Positions 14,461 to 22,946 of a stretch of 43,710 bases of DNA are shown here, one piece after another. The stretch is from a virus. Each line of letters opens with the position of its first letter. Positions within the stretch are counted from its first letter, which is position 1. Made by a program: the position numbers and the translations under genes. The notes under the pieces were generated by a model. It made no database searches. It had not been told where the DNA came from and was given only the letters and a program-made list of their open reading frames with translations. Location: positions 1 to 43,710 of the IMG/VR virus record IMGVR_UViG_3300005471_000008; one strand, 5' to 3'.

Positions 14461-15822
14461 TCAGGGGCCTATCGGAGGCCCGCCGGGCCCTTCCGGCTGC
14501 GGCTGGGATGCAAGGGCGGCACCGGCCCGGTTCAGGATCTCTCTGGCCTCGTCCCAGGTGACCACCGTGTCGACGCCGAGGTAGATCTTCTGGATCATCT
14601 CCGTCAGCGCCCGCGCGGTGACTGGCGTATCGCCCGCCTCCGCCATCCGCACCGAGGGCCATCCGCAGAGCATGGCGGCGTCCTTGGGGTCGACGCCGGC
14701 GTCGACGAGGGTCTTGAACGCGGTGGCCTTGCTGATGCGCTCGCGGTCGTCGGATTCGCGGTCGGGTGGTTCGGGGTCGTCGTGGTCCAGCTCGAGACCC
14801 TGGGTGGTCTGCCCGAACATGGGTAGCAGCCGGGTGTTGACCGCGCCTTTGATCCGGCCGAGGCGTGGCCGGATCAGCCACTTGCCGAAGCTGGTGGCGC
14901 CGGCCTCCGCGTTGGCTTTGTTGACGTCTTCGGAGAGGCCGAGCATGTGGCCGTGGATGCCGAATGCCTCGCGGATGACTTCGCGGGCGACCTTGCGGAG
15001 CTCGACGAATTGCATGTCCCGCTGGCTGATGCTGCGGTCTTTCCAGGTGGCCTTCTCGAGGACGGCGACCCGGTGGGCTGCAGCCACGCCCTGGTGCTGC
15101 TCGCGCCACCGCGCCGTCATCTCTTTGAACTCGTCGTCGCTGAGCTTCTCCGGTACCTCGATGATGCCGCCGGGCTCGGCGGAGTTGAGGAAGAAGTTGC
15201 GGTTCCATTCGGCCGAGTAGCGGGCGGCGTCGAGGTCGGTGAGGATCGCCTGGACGGGCCCGAGACCGCGGTAGGGGTCCAGCGGGTTGGGGAGTTTGAT
15301 GTGGATGACTTCGTTGAGCTGGAGGGGGACCTGCTCGCCGTCGGGGCCGGTGTAGACGTAGCCGGTCAGGAACCGGGTCGGGTGGGGGACCGGGGCCATC
15401 CGGTCTGGGCGCACGCACCACAGCTCGAGCGGCAGGTCGACCAGCGGGTTGCGGGCGACGATCCACCAGCCCTCGCCGACGAGGTCCAGGTGCTGCTGGG
15501 TGCCCTCGACGAACGACTGGCGGGTCTCCCACGGGTTGGGCTGGTTCCACAGGTCGAGGGCGGCGTGGCGGGTGACCTCGGTGCGGGTCTCCTCGGCTTC
15601 GTAGCGGCGGCGCCCGTCGGTGGTCTTGCGGTACAGGCGCCAGTCGACCTGGCTGGTGGACTCGCTGAGCCGGTGGACGATGGCGAACAGGGTGCCGACC
15701 GATCCGTAGGCGCGGAGCTGCGTTTCGGCGGTGTTGGGGTGGAACAGGGGCAGCCGGAGCGTGGAGTGGGCGGCCATGGGGACGGGTGCCTGGTTGCGCA
15801 GCAGCTTCAGGGTCGATCTCAT
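14461..15822 (-). CDS. Portal protein, HK97 family
   Basis: A 453-residue portal. Typical blocks are the N-terminal VGTLFAIVHRLSESTSQVDW, the central PDGEQVPLQLNEVIHIKLPN and DPYRGLGPVQAILTDLDAAR, NRNFFLNSAEPGGIIEVPE, and the ANAEAGATSFGKWLIRPRL stem region. The dodecameric portal is the DNA entry gate at one capsid vertex. The start at 15822 overlaps the preceding stop (ATGA on the minus strand); longer upstream reading covers the neighbouring gene. The C-terminus is Pro/Gly-rich. Its minus orientation, opposite to protease and capsid genes, is unusual. Confidence 0.92.
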   Translation of the reverse strand: MRSTLKLLRNQAPVPMAAHSTLRLPLFHPNTAETQLRAYGSVGTLFAIVHRLSESTSQVDWRLYRKTTDGRRRYEAEETRTEVTRHAALDLWNQPNPWETRQSFVEGTQQHLDLVGEGWWIVARNPLVDLPLELWCVRPDRMAPVPHPTRFLTGYVYTGPDGEQVPLQLNEVIHIKLPNPLDPYRGLGPVQAILTDLDAARYSAEWNRNFFLNSAEPGGIIEVPEKLSDDEFKEMTARWREQHQGVAAAHRVAVLEKATWKDRSISQRDMQFVELRKVAREVIREAFGIHGHMLGLSEDVNKANAEAGATSFGKWLIRPRLGRIKGAVNTRLLPMFGQTTQGLELDHDDPEPPDRESDDRERISKATAFKTLVDAGVDPKDAAMLCGWPSVRMAEAGDTPVTARALTEMIQKIYLGVDTVVTWDEAREILNRAGAALASQPQPEGPGGPPIGP

Positions 15823-16067
15823 TCGCCGGCTCGCAGCTCGAGGATGAACATGGCGGCGCCGGCGACGACCAGGCCGAGCGGAATTGCGACCATGGCGGCC
15901 GCGGTGGTGAAGCATGCGAGGCCGGCGATGGCCAGGCCGTGTTCGGCCACCGCCGCGTGCAGCCGGCGGCCGTGGGCGCGCTCGCGGCGGGTCGCGCGGC
16001 GCTGCTTGGCCGCCTGCCGGGCCGCGCGGTAGCCGGTGCTCAGGATCTCCATGGTGCTCATCGGCAT
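15819..16067 (-). CDS. Small membrane protein between terminase and portal, 82 aa
   Basis: Start at 16067, preceded on the minus strand by an AAGGGGG ribosome-binding sequence. The first 45 residues are strongly basic and helical (YRAARQAAKQRRATRRERAH); residues about 47-77 are hydrophobic enough for one long or two short transmembrane spans (GLAIAGLACFTTAAAMVAIP). It overlaps the portal start by four bases, so it belongs to the packaging operon. I know no standard function for a membrane protein at this position. Confidence 0.65.
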   Translation of the reverse strand: MPMSTMEILSTGYRAARQAAKQRRATRRERAHGRRLHAAVAEHGLAIAGLACFTTAAAMVAIPLGLVVAGAAMFILELRAGE

Positions 16068-16078
16068 CCCCCTTCGGG

Positions 16079-17524
16079 TCAGTATCGCAGGATGCGCAGG
16101 CCGACCCTGCTCGGCGCGGGTATGGTCTGGGCGGTGTAGCAGGCGCCGGCGGCGGCGTAGGCGGCGTCGACGTGGCCGGCGCCGCGGCGGACGAACCGCC
16201 ACCCGTCGCCGACGTGGAGTTTGCTCGCGCCGGCGATGTGGGCGTCCAGGAGTGCGTCGCCGGGGTGGACGACCCTGCGGGTGAGGGCCAGGTCGGCCAG
16301 GCCCTGGCATGCCTCGCCGACCTTGGAGCCGGTCAGCTCGAGGCTGCCGGGGCGGGCGCGGAGGATCGGCGCGAGCGCGGCGGCCGGTCCGCTGGGGTAC
16401 CAGGCAAGCTGGACGGGCTGGAGCTGGTCGAGGACGCCGGCGAGCTGGAAGCGCGCGTCGTCGGTGCTGCGCCATGCGGCGATGATCTGGACGCGGACGC
16501 GTCCGTCGTCGGTGAGCGCGGCCGCGGCCAGGGTGGCGTGGGCGCTGTCGGGGGCGACGTCGACGCATGCGGCCACCCGGTCCTTCTGGGCGCGGAGTGA
16601 GCCTTGCGGGTCGGTGCACGCCTTCCACGCGCCAAGGTCGATCGCCGAGTCGAGGTGGTCGACCTTCTGGCAGAGCACCTCGGTTCGGAACACCTCGGGC
16701 GGGTCGGTGCCAAGCGCGGACCGGATGGCCTGTTCGCTGATGACGTGGCCCAGGCCCGGGTTGGCCTGCGCCCACGCTCGCGGGTCGTCGAGCTCGCAGC
16801 CTTCGGGGGCGGACCACTCGAAGATGCCGATGCTCGGGTCGCGGCCGGCTAGGGCGGCGTCGCGGAGCTGGTTGAGGACCACGCTCTCGTCGTCGCCGGC
16901 GTTGCTCATGGCCCACAGCTGCGCGTTGTCGCGGGCCATGAGGGTCTTGGAGACGGCGCTCCACGCTTTCCAGTCGTGCTGCTCGCGGAGCTCGTCGATG
17001 TTGGCTTCGTCGATCGAGTAGCCACGGCCGGCCTTGCGGTTCATCGCCCGGATCAGGTAGCGGCCACCCGAGCGGAGCCAGAATTTCTCGTCGCCGTTGA
17101 CGTTGCGGACGCCGCCCCACTCGGCTTCCAGGTCGGGGTGGTCGTGGATGGCGTCCTGGCAGAGCGTCCACTGCTCGCGGGCCAGCGCAACATCCTGGGC
17201 GAGCCCGAGGATGGTGCGGGCGCCGTCGAGGTACAGCCGCCACAGGCTGATGGTCCGTTTCCCGCTCGACTTGCCGTTCTGGCGGCCGACCAGGACCAGG
17301 ATGACGCGGAAGCGGTAGGTGCCGTCGGGGAGCAGTTCCATCGCGTGGATAACGAGCCAGCGCTGCCATGGCAGGAACGGCTCGCCGATCAGCTCGGCGA
17401 ACTCGGCGACCTCGTAGCCGCGGCTGGTGCGCCGGTTCAGCGGCCGCAGCGGCGGGGTGAACAGCCGTGGCGTCTGCTTACCGACGAGTCTCGCGGAGCG
17501 CCTTGAGGCGGTTCGGGCCGGCAT
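16079..17524 (-). CDS. terL: Terminase large subunit
   Basis: A 481-residue packaging motor. Near residue 80 is the Walker A variant LVGRQNGKSSG (Lys85) typical of actinophage and HK97-like TerL; GYSIDEANID contains the Walker B-like acidic pair, and WAMSNAGDD is the coupling motif. The C-terminal half carries the RNase-H-fold nuclease with Asp in AACVDVAPD. ATG at 17524 is chosen because upstream extension only runs through the small-subunit gene, which it overlaps by 47 bases. TerL cuts concatemers and pumps DNA through the portal encoded downstream. Confidence 0.92.
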   Translation of the reverse strand: MPARTASRRSARLVGKQTPRLFTPPLRPLNRRTSRGYEVAEFAELIGEPFLPWQRWLVIHAMELLPDGTYRFRVILVLVGRQNGKSSGKRTISLWRLYLDGARTILGLAQDVALAREQWTLCQDAIHDHPDLEAEWGGVRNVNGDEKFWLRSGGRYLIRAMNRKAGRGYSIDEANIDELREQHDWKAWSAVSKTLMARDNAQLWAMSNAGDDESVVLNQLRDAALAGRDPSIGIFEWSAPEGCELDDPRAWAQANPGLGHVISEQAIRSALGTDPPEVFRTEVLCQKVDHLDSAIDLGAWKACTDPQGSLRAQKDRVAACVDVAPDSAHATLAAAALTDDGRVRVQIIAAWRSTDDARFQLAGVLDQLQPVQLAWYPSGPAAALAPILRARPGSLELTGSKVGEACQGLADLALTRRVVHPGDALLDAHIAGASKLHVGDGWRFVRRGAGHVDAAYAAAGACYTAQTIPAPSRVGLRILRY

Positions 17525-17855
17525 CGCCACCCCCCGTCTTGACCCGCGCGCGAGCGGCCGGGGTCGCGCCGAGCTGCTCGAGCGCGGCGAGGAGCTTCGG
17601 GCCGAGGGACGCCAGCACCGCTGTCCGTTCGATCCGGACCGCGAGCGGCAACAGCCGATCATGGAGCTTCGGGTCAAGCGCCATGAGCTCGCGGAGGACC
17701 GGCTCGAGCGACGCGGTGATCAGGCTCGCCTCGTCGATGTCGCGGGCGTATCGCTGCGCCAGGCGGACGGCGGCCGCGTCGACCGTGTCGGGTTGAAGCG
17801 CCGCGAGCGTTTGCTCGACGGCTGGGGCGAGCAGCTGATCGGCCGACCGGAGCAT
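17478..17855 (-). CDS. terS: Probable terminase small subunit
   Basis: A 125-residue helical protein immediately upstream of TerL on the same strand. ATG at 17855 has a perfect AGGAGG four bases upstream on the minus strand and is preferred over a GTG at 17888 that lacks one. The body is a series of amphipathic helices (VEQTLAALQPDTVDAAAVRL; LEPVLRELMALDPKLHDRLL) with a basic C-terminus. No clear DNA-binding motif is visible, so the call rests on position, size and helical composition. It would recognise the packaging start site. Confidence 0.75.
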   Translation of the reverse strand: MLRSADQLLAPAVEQTLAALQPDTVDAAAVRLAQRYARDIDEASLITASLEPVLRELMALDPKLHDRLLPLAVRIERTAVLASLGPKLLAALEQLGATPAARARVKTGGGDAGPNRLKALRETRR

Positions 17856-17943
17856 CCGACCTCCTACCCGCGCAGTTTCCTCCAGCACGTAACACGCTTT
17901 GTTCTAGTACAGAGTATTCTGCTGCCAGCCAGGAGGGGGTTGC
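17856..17943. promoter_or_regulatory. Divergent intergenic region between terS and head protease
   Basis: 88 bp separate two head-to-head operons. The segment 17888-17921 is clearly richer in A+T than its surroundings. It contains TATTCT and TAGTAC as possible -10 elements, but I find no well-spaced -35 partner on either strand. Both flanking genes have strong ribosome sites (AGGAGG on each strand). It most likely carries back-to-back late promoters, possibly needing a phage activator. Confidence 0.5.
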
Positions 17944-18993
17944 ATGAAGCTGAAGACCGCGCGGCCGGTGGCCAAACTCCGGCAGGGGCGAACCGACTGG
18001 TACCGGATCGCCAACAAGGCCGGCGATGGCGACCAGCCCGCCGACGTCTACATCTACGACGAGATCGGCTACTGGGGCACGACCGCCCAGCAGTTCGTCG
18101 ACGACCTCCGCGAGATCACCGCCGACCAGATCAACCTGCACCTCAACTCGCCGGGCGGCGACGTGTTCGACGGGTTCGCGATCTATCAGGCGCTGCTGGA
18201 CCATCCCGCACAGGTCACCAGCCGCGTCGACGCGCTGGCCGCCTCAGCCGCCTCCATCATCGCGATGGCCGGCCAGCGGATCGTGATGGGCCGCACCGCC
18301 ATGATGATGATCCACGACGCGTGGGGCCTGGCGATCGGGAACGCGGCCGACATGCGGGACATGGCCAACCGGCTCGACAAGATCAGCAACACCATCGCCG
18401 GCGTGTACGCGGAGCGCGCCGGCGGGCCGGTGGAGTTCTGGCGGCAGGCGATGCTGGAGGAGTCCTGGTACAACGCCGACGAGGCGGTCCAGGCTGGCCT
18501 GGCCGACGAGGTCGCCCGCCGCGCCACCGGCGACCAGGGCGACGAGGGCGACGGCGGCGAGGGCGGTCAGGGCCAGGCGCCCAAGGACTCCTGGGACCTG
18601 TCGATCTACCGCTACGCCGGCCGGCAGCACGCCCCGGCACCGCCGCTGCGGCCCCACGCGCATCCGGCATCGGCGCCGGGGGCGGCGGTCGCCGCGGTCC
18701 AGCCGCCCCCGGCCACCCCGGGCTCGGCGCCCACCGCCCCCCAGCCGGCACCCGCCCTGGACGACCCGTTCGCCGAGTTGCCCGACGAGGCGTTCACCAG
18801 CCTTGCCGATCCGCTCGAGGACGTGTTCGACCCGATGGGCGGCTACGACCCGCAGGCCGTCAGTTCGGCGATCGGTGGCGTGTACGAGGACGCGCCCGCC
18901 CCACCCCAGCTTCCGCCCCGGCCGGACCCGCCGGCGACCAGCATCAGCATCGACGAGATGATCGGTGCCATCCAGGAAGGAGTCCGGCCGTGA
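17944..18993 (+). CDS. Head maturation protease, ClpP-like
   Basis: A 349-residue ClpP/S14-type prohead protease. The fold is recognisable from INLHLNSPGGDVFDGFAIY, the nucleophile region ALAASAASIIAMAG (Ser101 by ClpP spacing) and MMMIHDAWG (His124). From about residue 200 the protein is Gly/Asp then Pro/Ala-rich, and it ends with a short helical segment; this long tail may act as an internal scaffold, since no separate scaffold gene is seen. AGGAGG sits just upstream of the ATG. It opens the late operon and overlaps the capsid gene (GTGA at 18990). Confidence 0.9.
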   Translation: MKLKTARPVAKLRQGRTDWYRIANKAGDGDQPADVYIYDEIGYWGTTAQQFVDDLREITADQINLHLNSPGGDVFDGFAIYQALLDHPAQVTSRVDALAASAASIIAMAGQRIVMGRTAMMMIHDAWGLAIGNAADMRDMANRLDKISNTIAGVYAERAGGPVEFWRQAMLEESWYNADEAVQAGLADEVARRATGDQGDEGDGGEGGQGQAPKDSWDLSIYRYAGRQHAPAPPLRPHAHPASAPGAAVAAVQPPPATPGSAPTAPQPAPALDDPFAELPDEAFTSLADPLEDVFDPMGGYDPQAVSSAIGGVYEDAPAPPQLPPRPDPPATSISIDEMIGAIQEGVRP

Positions 18994-20354
18994 CCACCAC
19001 CGTGCCCGAGGTCGATGAGCTCACCATCCCGAGCACGCCGGCCGAGCTCGAGGAATTCATGCGCGACCCCAAGAAGATGCGCGCGCTCTTCCAGCAGAAG
19101 GACGGCTTCGCCAACTTCGTGCGCAACTACGCCAAGGCCGTCCACGACCGCGACCAGGAGATCGCCACCCAGGTCCGTGAGGAGACCCAGCGGGTCCTGG
19201 CTGACTGGCTGCGGGAGAACCGCGACGACGGCATCGTCCCCGTCAACCTGAACGTCAACCCGACCGACGTGGTCCGCCGCGCCGACGCCCGCGGCGGGCT
19301 GTTCAACCCCCGGGCGATGGGCGCGGCGATCGACAAGGAGTTCAAGGGTTCGGCCGAATACTTCTCGCTGATCTGGCACAACCGCAGCCGCGACGCGAGC
19401 GCGCAGGCCAAGCTCAGCCGGGTCCGCAACGCCTTCTCCACGACCGTCCCCTCCGAGGGCGGGTTCCTGGTCCCCGAGCAGCTCCGCAGCGAACTGCTGC
19501 GCGTCTCGCTGGAGACCTCGATCGTGCGGCCCCGCGCGCGGATCATCCCGATGGAGACGCTGCGGGTGCCGTTCCCGGCCATCGACGACACCAGCCACGC
19601 CTCCAGCGTGTTCGGCGGGATCGTCGGCTACTGGACCGAGGAAGGCGCCGCGCTCACCGCCTCGCAGGCCAGCTTCGGCCGGATCGTGCTGGACGCCAAG
19701 AAGCTGACCGCCTACACCGAGGTCCCCAACGAGCTGATCTCGGACTCGATCTCGAGCTTCCAGGCGTTCATCGACGAGATCTTCCCCGAGGCGCTCGGCT
19801 TCTACGAGGACGACGCGTTCATCAACGGCTCTGGTGTCGGGATGCCGCTCGGGTTCCGCAACGGTTCCGGGGTCATCACCGTCACCGAGAACAGCGCGAA
19901 CCTGATCAAGTTCGAGGACATCGTAGCGATGTATTCCCGCATGCTGCCTGCCTCGCTGGGCCGGGCAGTGTGGATCGCTTCGCTGGACACCTTCCCGCAG
20001 CTCGCCGCGATGGTCGTTCCCGGAGGCGCCGCTCCCAACGCGGTGTGGCTGAGCAATGGCCAGGTGATCGACTCGCCGCCGATGACGATCTTCGGCCGGC
20101 CGGTCTACTTCACCGAGAAGGTCCCCAAGCTCGGTGTGACTGGTGCGCTGAGCTTCGTGGACTTTGGCTTCTACCTGATCGGCGACCGGCAGGTCATGAG
20201 CGCCATGTCCAGCCCGCACTTCAAGTTCCAGAACGACCAGACCGCCTACCGGATCATCGAGAGGGTGGATGGTCGTCCCTGGCTGAACTCGGCGATCACC
20301 CCCAAGAACGCATCCGCGACCCTGTCCGCCTACGTCACGCTGCTGTCCGCCTAG
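18990..20354 (+). CDS. Major capsid protein, HK97 fold
   Basis: A 454-residue HK97-type capsid protein. The first 100 residues are a charged helical delta domain (AELEEFMRDPKKMRALFQQK) of the kind removed by the protease. The core is typical: FSTTVPSEGGFLVPEQLRSE, YWTEEGAALTASQASFGRI, KLTAYTEVPNELISDS, and ALGFYEDDAFINGSG followed by PLGFRN. GTG at 18990 follows an AAGGAG site and overlaps the protease stop. Forms the icosahedral shell. A hairpin and a separate ribosome site precede the next gene, allowing high independent expression. Confidence 0.95.
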   Translation: MTTTVPEVDELTIPSTPAELEEFMRDPKKMRALFQQKDGFANFVRNYAKAVHDRDQEIATQVREETQRVLADWLRENRDDGIVPVNLNVNPTDVVRRADARGGLFNPRAMGAAIDKEFKGSAEYFSLIWHNRSRDASAQAKLSRVRNAFSTTVPSEGGFLVPEQLRSELLRVSLETSIVRPRARIIPMETLRVPFPAIDDTSHASSVFGGIVGYWTEEGAALTASQASFGRIVLDAKKLTAYTEVPNELISDSISSFQAFIDEIFPEALGFYEDDAFINGSGVGMPLGFRNGSGVITVTENSANLIKFEDIVAMYSRMLPASLGRAVWIASLDTFPQLAAMVVPGGAAPNAVWLSNGQVIDSPPMTIFGRPVYFTEKVPKLGVTGALSFVDFGFYLIGDRQVMSAMSSPHFKFQNDQTAYRIIERVDGRPWLNSAITPKNASATLSAYVTLLSA

Positions 20355-20370
20355 TCCTGCACCACTCGCC

Positions 20371-20407
20371 CGACCGGGGTGGGCAATCAACCCCCCGTCC
20401 CCGGTTG
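20371..20407 (+). terminator. Hairpin downstream of the capsid gene
   Basis: CGACCGGGG at 20371-20379 pairs with CCCCGGTTG at 20399-20407 (nine pairs, one G-T). It lies 17 bases after the capsid stop and lacks a T-run. It could be a partial terminator or an mRNA-stabilising hairpin after the most abundant message. Confidence 0.5.
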
Positions 20408-20452
20408 TCACCTCCCAGGCATTGAAACCCCCGGGAGGAGAAGGGAAGCCAG

Positions 20453-20974
20453 ATGGGAGTCAAGGGACTCGGGAGGGCCTTCGACATCGCTTCGGTGGTC
20501 GTCCCGGTAGCGGACCTCGCTGCGGGTGCTCAAACCGGCCACCGCATCCACCTGAAGAACTACGACGGCGTCGCGTTCGTGCTCTACATGGGCGCGGTCT
20601 CCGCCGGCACCGACACCTTCGTCCCGGATCTCCAGCAGCACAGCGCCGCGACTGGTGGCACCAGCCTGGACCTGGACGTGGTCACCACCTGGTACCACAA
20701 GAGCGAGGCCACCCTCGACGGCGACGAGACGTGGACGAAGGTCACCCAGTCCGCCGCGTCGGAGATCTCGCTGACCGGCGCGACCTTCGCCGCACTCCAG
20801 ATGATCGTTGTGGCCGAGGTGCTGTCCAGCCAACTCACCGACGGTTTCGAGTGGGTGTCGGTGGACATGGCCGACCCTGGCGCGGGTGGCACCCGACCGG
20901 GCGGGATCCTGGCGATCCTGTTCAACCTCAACGTGCAGCGGGCTCCGGAGAACCTGGCACAGCCAAACGCCTAA
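20453..20974 (+). CDS. Probable capsid decoration or structural protein, 173 aa
   Basis: ATG with AGGAG and AAGGGAAG upstream. The product is beta-rich and lacks membrane or catalytic motifs (HRIHLKNYDGVAFVLYMGAV; SEISLTGATFAALQMIVVAE; FEWVSVDMADPGAGGTRPGG). Proteins of this size and pattern directly after the major capsid gene are often head decoration or minor capsid proteins. The match is by position and composition, not by a named family. Confidence 0.6.
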   Translation: MGVKGLGRAFDIASVVVPVADLAAGAQTGHRIHLKNYDGVAFVLYMGAVSAGTDTFVPDLQQHSAATGGTSLDLDVVTTWYHKSEATLDGDETWTKVTQSAASEISLTGATFAALQMIVVAEVLSSQLTDGFEWVSVDMADPGAGGTRPGGILAILFNLNVQRAPENLAQPNA

Positions 20975-21009
20975 CGGGCCTGCCGCCTGGGGCGGCAGAG
21001 GAGGACGGG

Positions 21010-21402
21010 ATGCTCTGGACGTGCGGGCGGTGCGGCACCCGGTTCGCGGTGGGACTGCCGTTCTGCCCGCAGTGCACCTCGACCGACATCGAGAAGGAGG
21101 ACGGCGTGCCGAAGATCACCGTGCATGGCGGGCCGAGCAACGCCTCCGAGACGGAAGGCCCCCCAGCCGCCGCCTCGGAGGCGACCACGGAGCAGGAGGA
21201 GGGTGAGCGGCCATCGGCTGGGAGCAGCTCCTCAGCATCTACCGGGAAGCCGCCGACGAGCGGCGAGCCGAGCTCGCCGAGCCCCCGCAGGCCTGCCCGA
21301 ACTGCGGGGAGCCGCTCCGCGACGGGCCGGGCGGGGTCCTCTTCTGCCCGTTCGGGGACGGCTACCAGTGGCCCCGAGACGGACGGTAGCCAGACCAACT
21401 GA
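21010..21402 (+). CDS. Zinc-ribbon protein after capsid genes, 130 aa
   Basis: ATG five bases after AGGAGG. The first 25 residues form a zinc ribbon (WTCGRCG ... FCPQCTS); the middle is Pro/Glu-rich (SNASETEGPPAAASEATTEQ). From about residue 68 the protein becomes a Ser/Pro/Thr/Arg string, as expected when a GC-rich gene is read out of frame. Exactly there the -1 frame opens into another well-formed zinc-ribbon sequence (21213-21389). The true C-terminus is therefore uncertain: either this Ser-rich tail is made or ribosomes shift into the other frame. Function unknown. Confidence 0.6.
   Translation: MLWTCGRCGTRFAVGLPFCPQCTSTDIEKEDGVPKITVHGGPSNASETEGPPAAASEATTEQEEGERPSAGSSSSASTGKPPTSGEPSSPSPRRPARTAGSRSATGRAGSSSARSGTATSGPETDGSQTN
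21213..21389 (+). CDS. Second zinc-ribbon ORF with non-canonical ATC start, 58 aa
   Basis: In this frame a TGA at 21204-21206 is followed by ATC GGC TGG; there is no ATG, GTG or TTG. The protein would read IGWEQLLSIYREAADERRAE, then ACPNCGEPL and FCPFGDGYQWPR. I recognise this pattern as a common small actinophage protein of the head region (helix plus Cys-ribbon), usually with an ATG at this point. A strong purine-rich ribosome site (GGAGGAGGG, 21195-21203) ends nine bases before ATC. It may start at ATC, be reached by a -1 shift from the gene at 21010, or have lost its start by mutation. Confidence 0.5.
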   Translation: MGWEQLLSIYREAADERRAELAEPPQACPNCGEPLRDGPGGVLFCPFGDGYQWPRDGR

Positions 21403-21486
21403 ATACGGGTCCTGACCGGGGCGAGCTGCGCGCTTCTCCAGGCACAGCAGCCCTAGGCCAGAAAGCAAGGCAGCGGGAAGGACAGC

Positions 21487-22530
21487 ATGGCAGCGGTGTG
21501 GTACTGCACGCGCGAGGATGTGAAGCGCGCGCTGGACGCGGCGGAGACGGCCCGCAACGACGCCCAGGTCGACCGGGCCATCGAGTCCGGCGCCCAGGCG
21601 GTCGAGGGGCTGACCCACCGCCGCTTCTACCCTGAGCTCGCGACCCGCTACTTCGACTGGCCGTCTCCTCAGCGGTCCCGGCCGTGGCGGCTGTGGCTGG
21701 ACGCCGACGAGGTCATCAGCGTCACCACGCTGGTCGCCGGCGGGGTCACCATCCCGAGCTCGGACTACTTCCTGGAGCCGGTCAACTCTGGGCCGCCGTT
21801 CACCCACGTCGAGATCAACCTGGCGTCCGGCTCCGCGTTCCAGGCTGGTGCGACCCACCAGCGCGCCATCGCGATGACCGGGCTGTTCGGCCATTCGGCC
21901 GCCGAGGCGCCCGCGGGCGCGCTCGCCGAGGCGCTGGACAACTCGGAGACGGGCGTGGACGTGACCGACTCCTCCCTGGTCGGGGTGGGCACGATCATCA
22001 AGGTCGAGTCGGAGCGGATGATCGTCGTCGGCCGCTCCATGCTGGACACGACACAGAACACCTCGGCGCTGACGGCCTCCAGCTCGGACGTGGCGATCAC
22101 GGGCATCACCGCCGGGACCATCAAGGTCGGCGAGATCATCCTGGTCGACGCTGAGCGGATGCTGGTCGTCGACGTGGCCGGGACCACCCTGGTGGTGAAG
22201 CGGGCCTGGGATGGTATGGCGCTGGCCGCCCACTCGGCCGGCGCGGACATCTACGCGCCGCGGACCCTCCAGGTGGAGCGGGGCGCGCTCGGCACCACCG
22301 CGGCCTCCCACGCGGACACCACACCGGTCACCAAACATCTGGTGCCGGCGCTGGTCCGGGACCTGAACGTCGCCGAGGCGATCAACCAGCTCCAGCAGGA
22401 AACCTCCGGGTACGCCCGCGTGATCGGTGAGGGCGAGAACGCGCGGGAGGGGACCGGCCGGAGCCTGTTCGACCTGCGCCGCGACACCGTCACCGCCTAC
22501 GGCCGCAAGGCCCGTGTGAGGGCCGTGTAG
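21487..22530 (+). CDS. Head-tail connector-like protein with inserted beta domain
   Basis: A 347-residue protein. The N-terminal 130 residues resemble gp6-like connectors (CTREDVKRALDAAETARNDA; GLTHRRFYPELATRYFDWP), and the C-terminal 70 residues are helical (NVAEAINQLQQETSGYARVI). Between them (about residues 148-260) lies a beta-rich domain beginning LDNSETGVDV and containing two VESERMIVV/VDAERMLVV-like repeats. A related element (DTTETGVDV, then VKAHASGE) ends the large tail protein at 28154-30901. ATG follows GGAAGGA. It probably forms the ring below the portal. Confidence 0.75.
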   Translation: MAAVWYCTREDVKRALDAAETARNDAQVDRAIESGAQAVEGLTHRRFYPELATRYFDWPSPQRSRPWRLWLDADEVISVTTLVAGGVTIPSSDYFLEPVNSGPPFTHVEINLASGSAFQAGATHQRAIAMTGLFGHSAAEAPAGALAEALDNSETGVDVTDSSLVGVGTIIKVESERMIVVGRSMLDTTQNTSALTASSSDVAITGITAGTIKVGEIILVDAERMLVVDVAGTTLVVKRAWDGMALAAHSAGADIYAPRTLQVERGALGTTAASHADTTPVTKHLVPALVRDLNVAEAINQLQQETSGYARVIGEGENAREGTGRSLFDLRRDTVTAYGRKARVRAV

Positions 22531-22946
22531 TGGCGACGCAGATCAAGCTGGAGGCCGACGTCGACATCCGCGGGGCGCTCCTCAACGACCGTGACGGGCC
22601 AATCATGCGCGCGTTCTACCGGGACGCCAAGCAGCTCCTCGGCGACGCCGGCGTGCAGCGGGTCCGGGAGCGGGTCGGCGCTCGCGCCAAGCATCCGACT
22701 GGCTCGTTTGCTGGCGCGGTCCGGGTGCAGGACTTCAAGCAGGGCCGCACGATCATGGCCGACTACCCACAGGTGCTGTATGGGCCGTGGCTGGAGGGCA
22801 CCAGCGAGCGGAACACCTCGACCCGGTTCAGGGGCTACCGGATCTTCCGGCTCACCCGCAACTGGCTCCGCAAGAACGTCGGCCCGCTCGTCGAGGCGCG
22901 CTTCCAGCAGGCCCTCGACGAGCTGCGGGGCGGTGGTAGGTCGTGA
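22530..22946 (+). CDS. Probable HK97 gp10-like head-tail/neck protein, 138 aa
   Basis: GTG at 22530 overlaps the connector stop (TAGTG). A small alpha/beta protein: FYRDAKQLLGDAGVQRVRER, QDFKQGRTIMADYPQVLYGP, then LEGTSERNTSTRFRGYRIFR and a terminal helix. The YGPWLEGTS segment is characteristic of the gp10/minor head-tail joining group. It is followed by the likely tail-terminator gene (GTGA overlap), the usual order. Confidence 0.7.
   Translation: MATQIKLEADVDIRGALLNDRDGPIMRAFYRDAKQLLGDAGVQRVRERVGARAKHPTGSFAGAVRVQDFKQGRTIMADYPQVLYGPWLEGTSERNTSTRFRGYRIFRLTRNWLRKNVGPLVEARFQQALDELRGGGRS

Noticed and set aside
17427-20354. A 975-codon open frame on the plus strand
   Set aside because: Its first half is the Arg/Pro-rich antisense or shifted reading of TerL, TerS and the protease; only the last 454 codons are the capsid gene, which has its own GTG and ribosome site at 18990.
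18843-20411. A 522-codon minus-strand frame opposite the capsid gene
   Set aside because: Antisense of the capsid gene with Gly/Val/Asp-rich composition typical of shadow frames.
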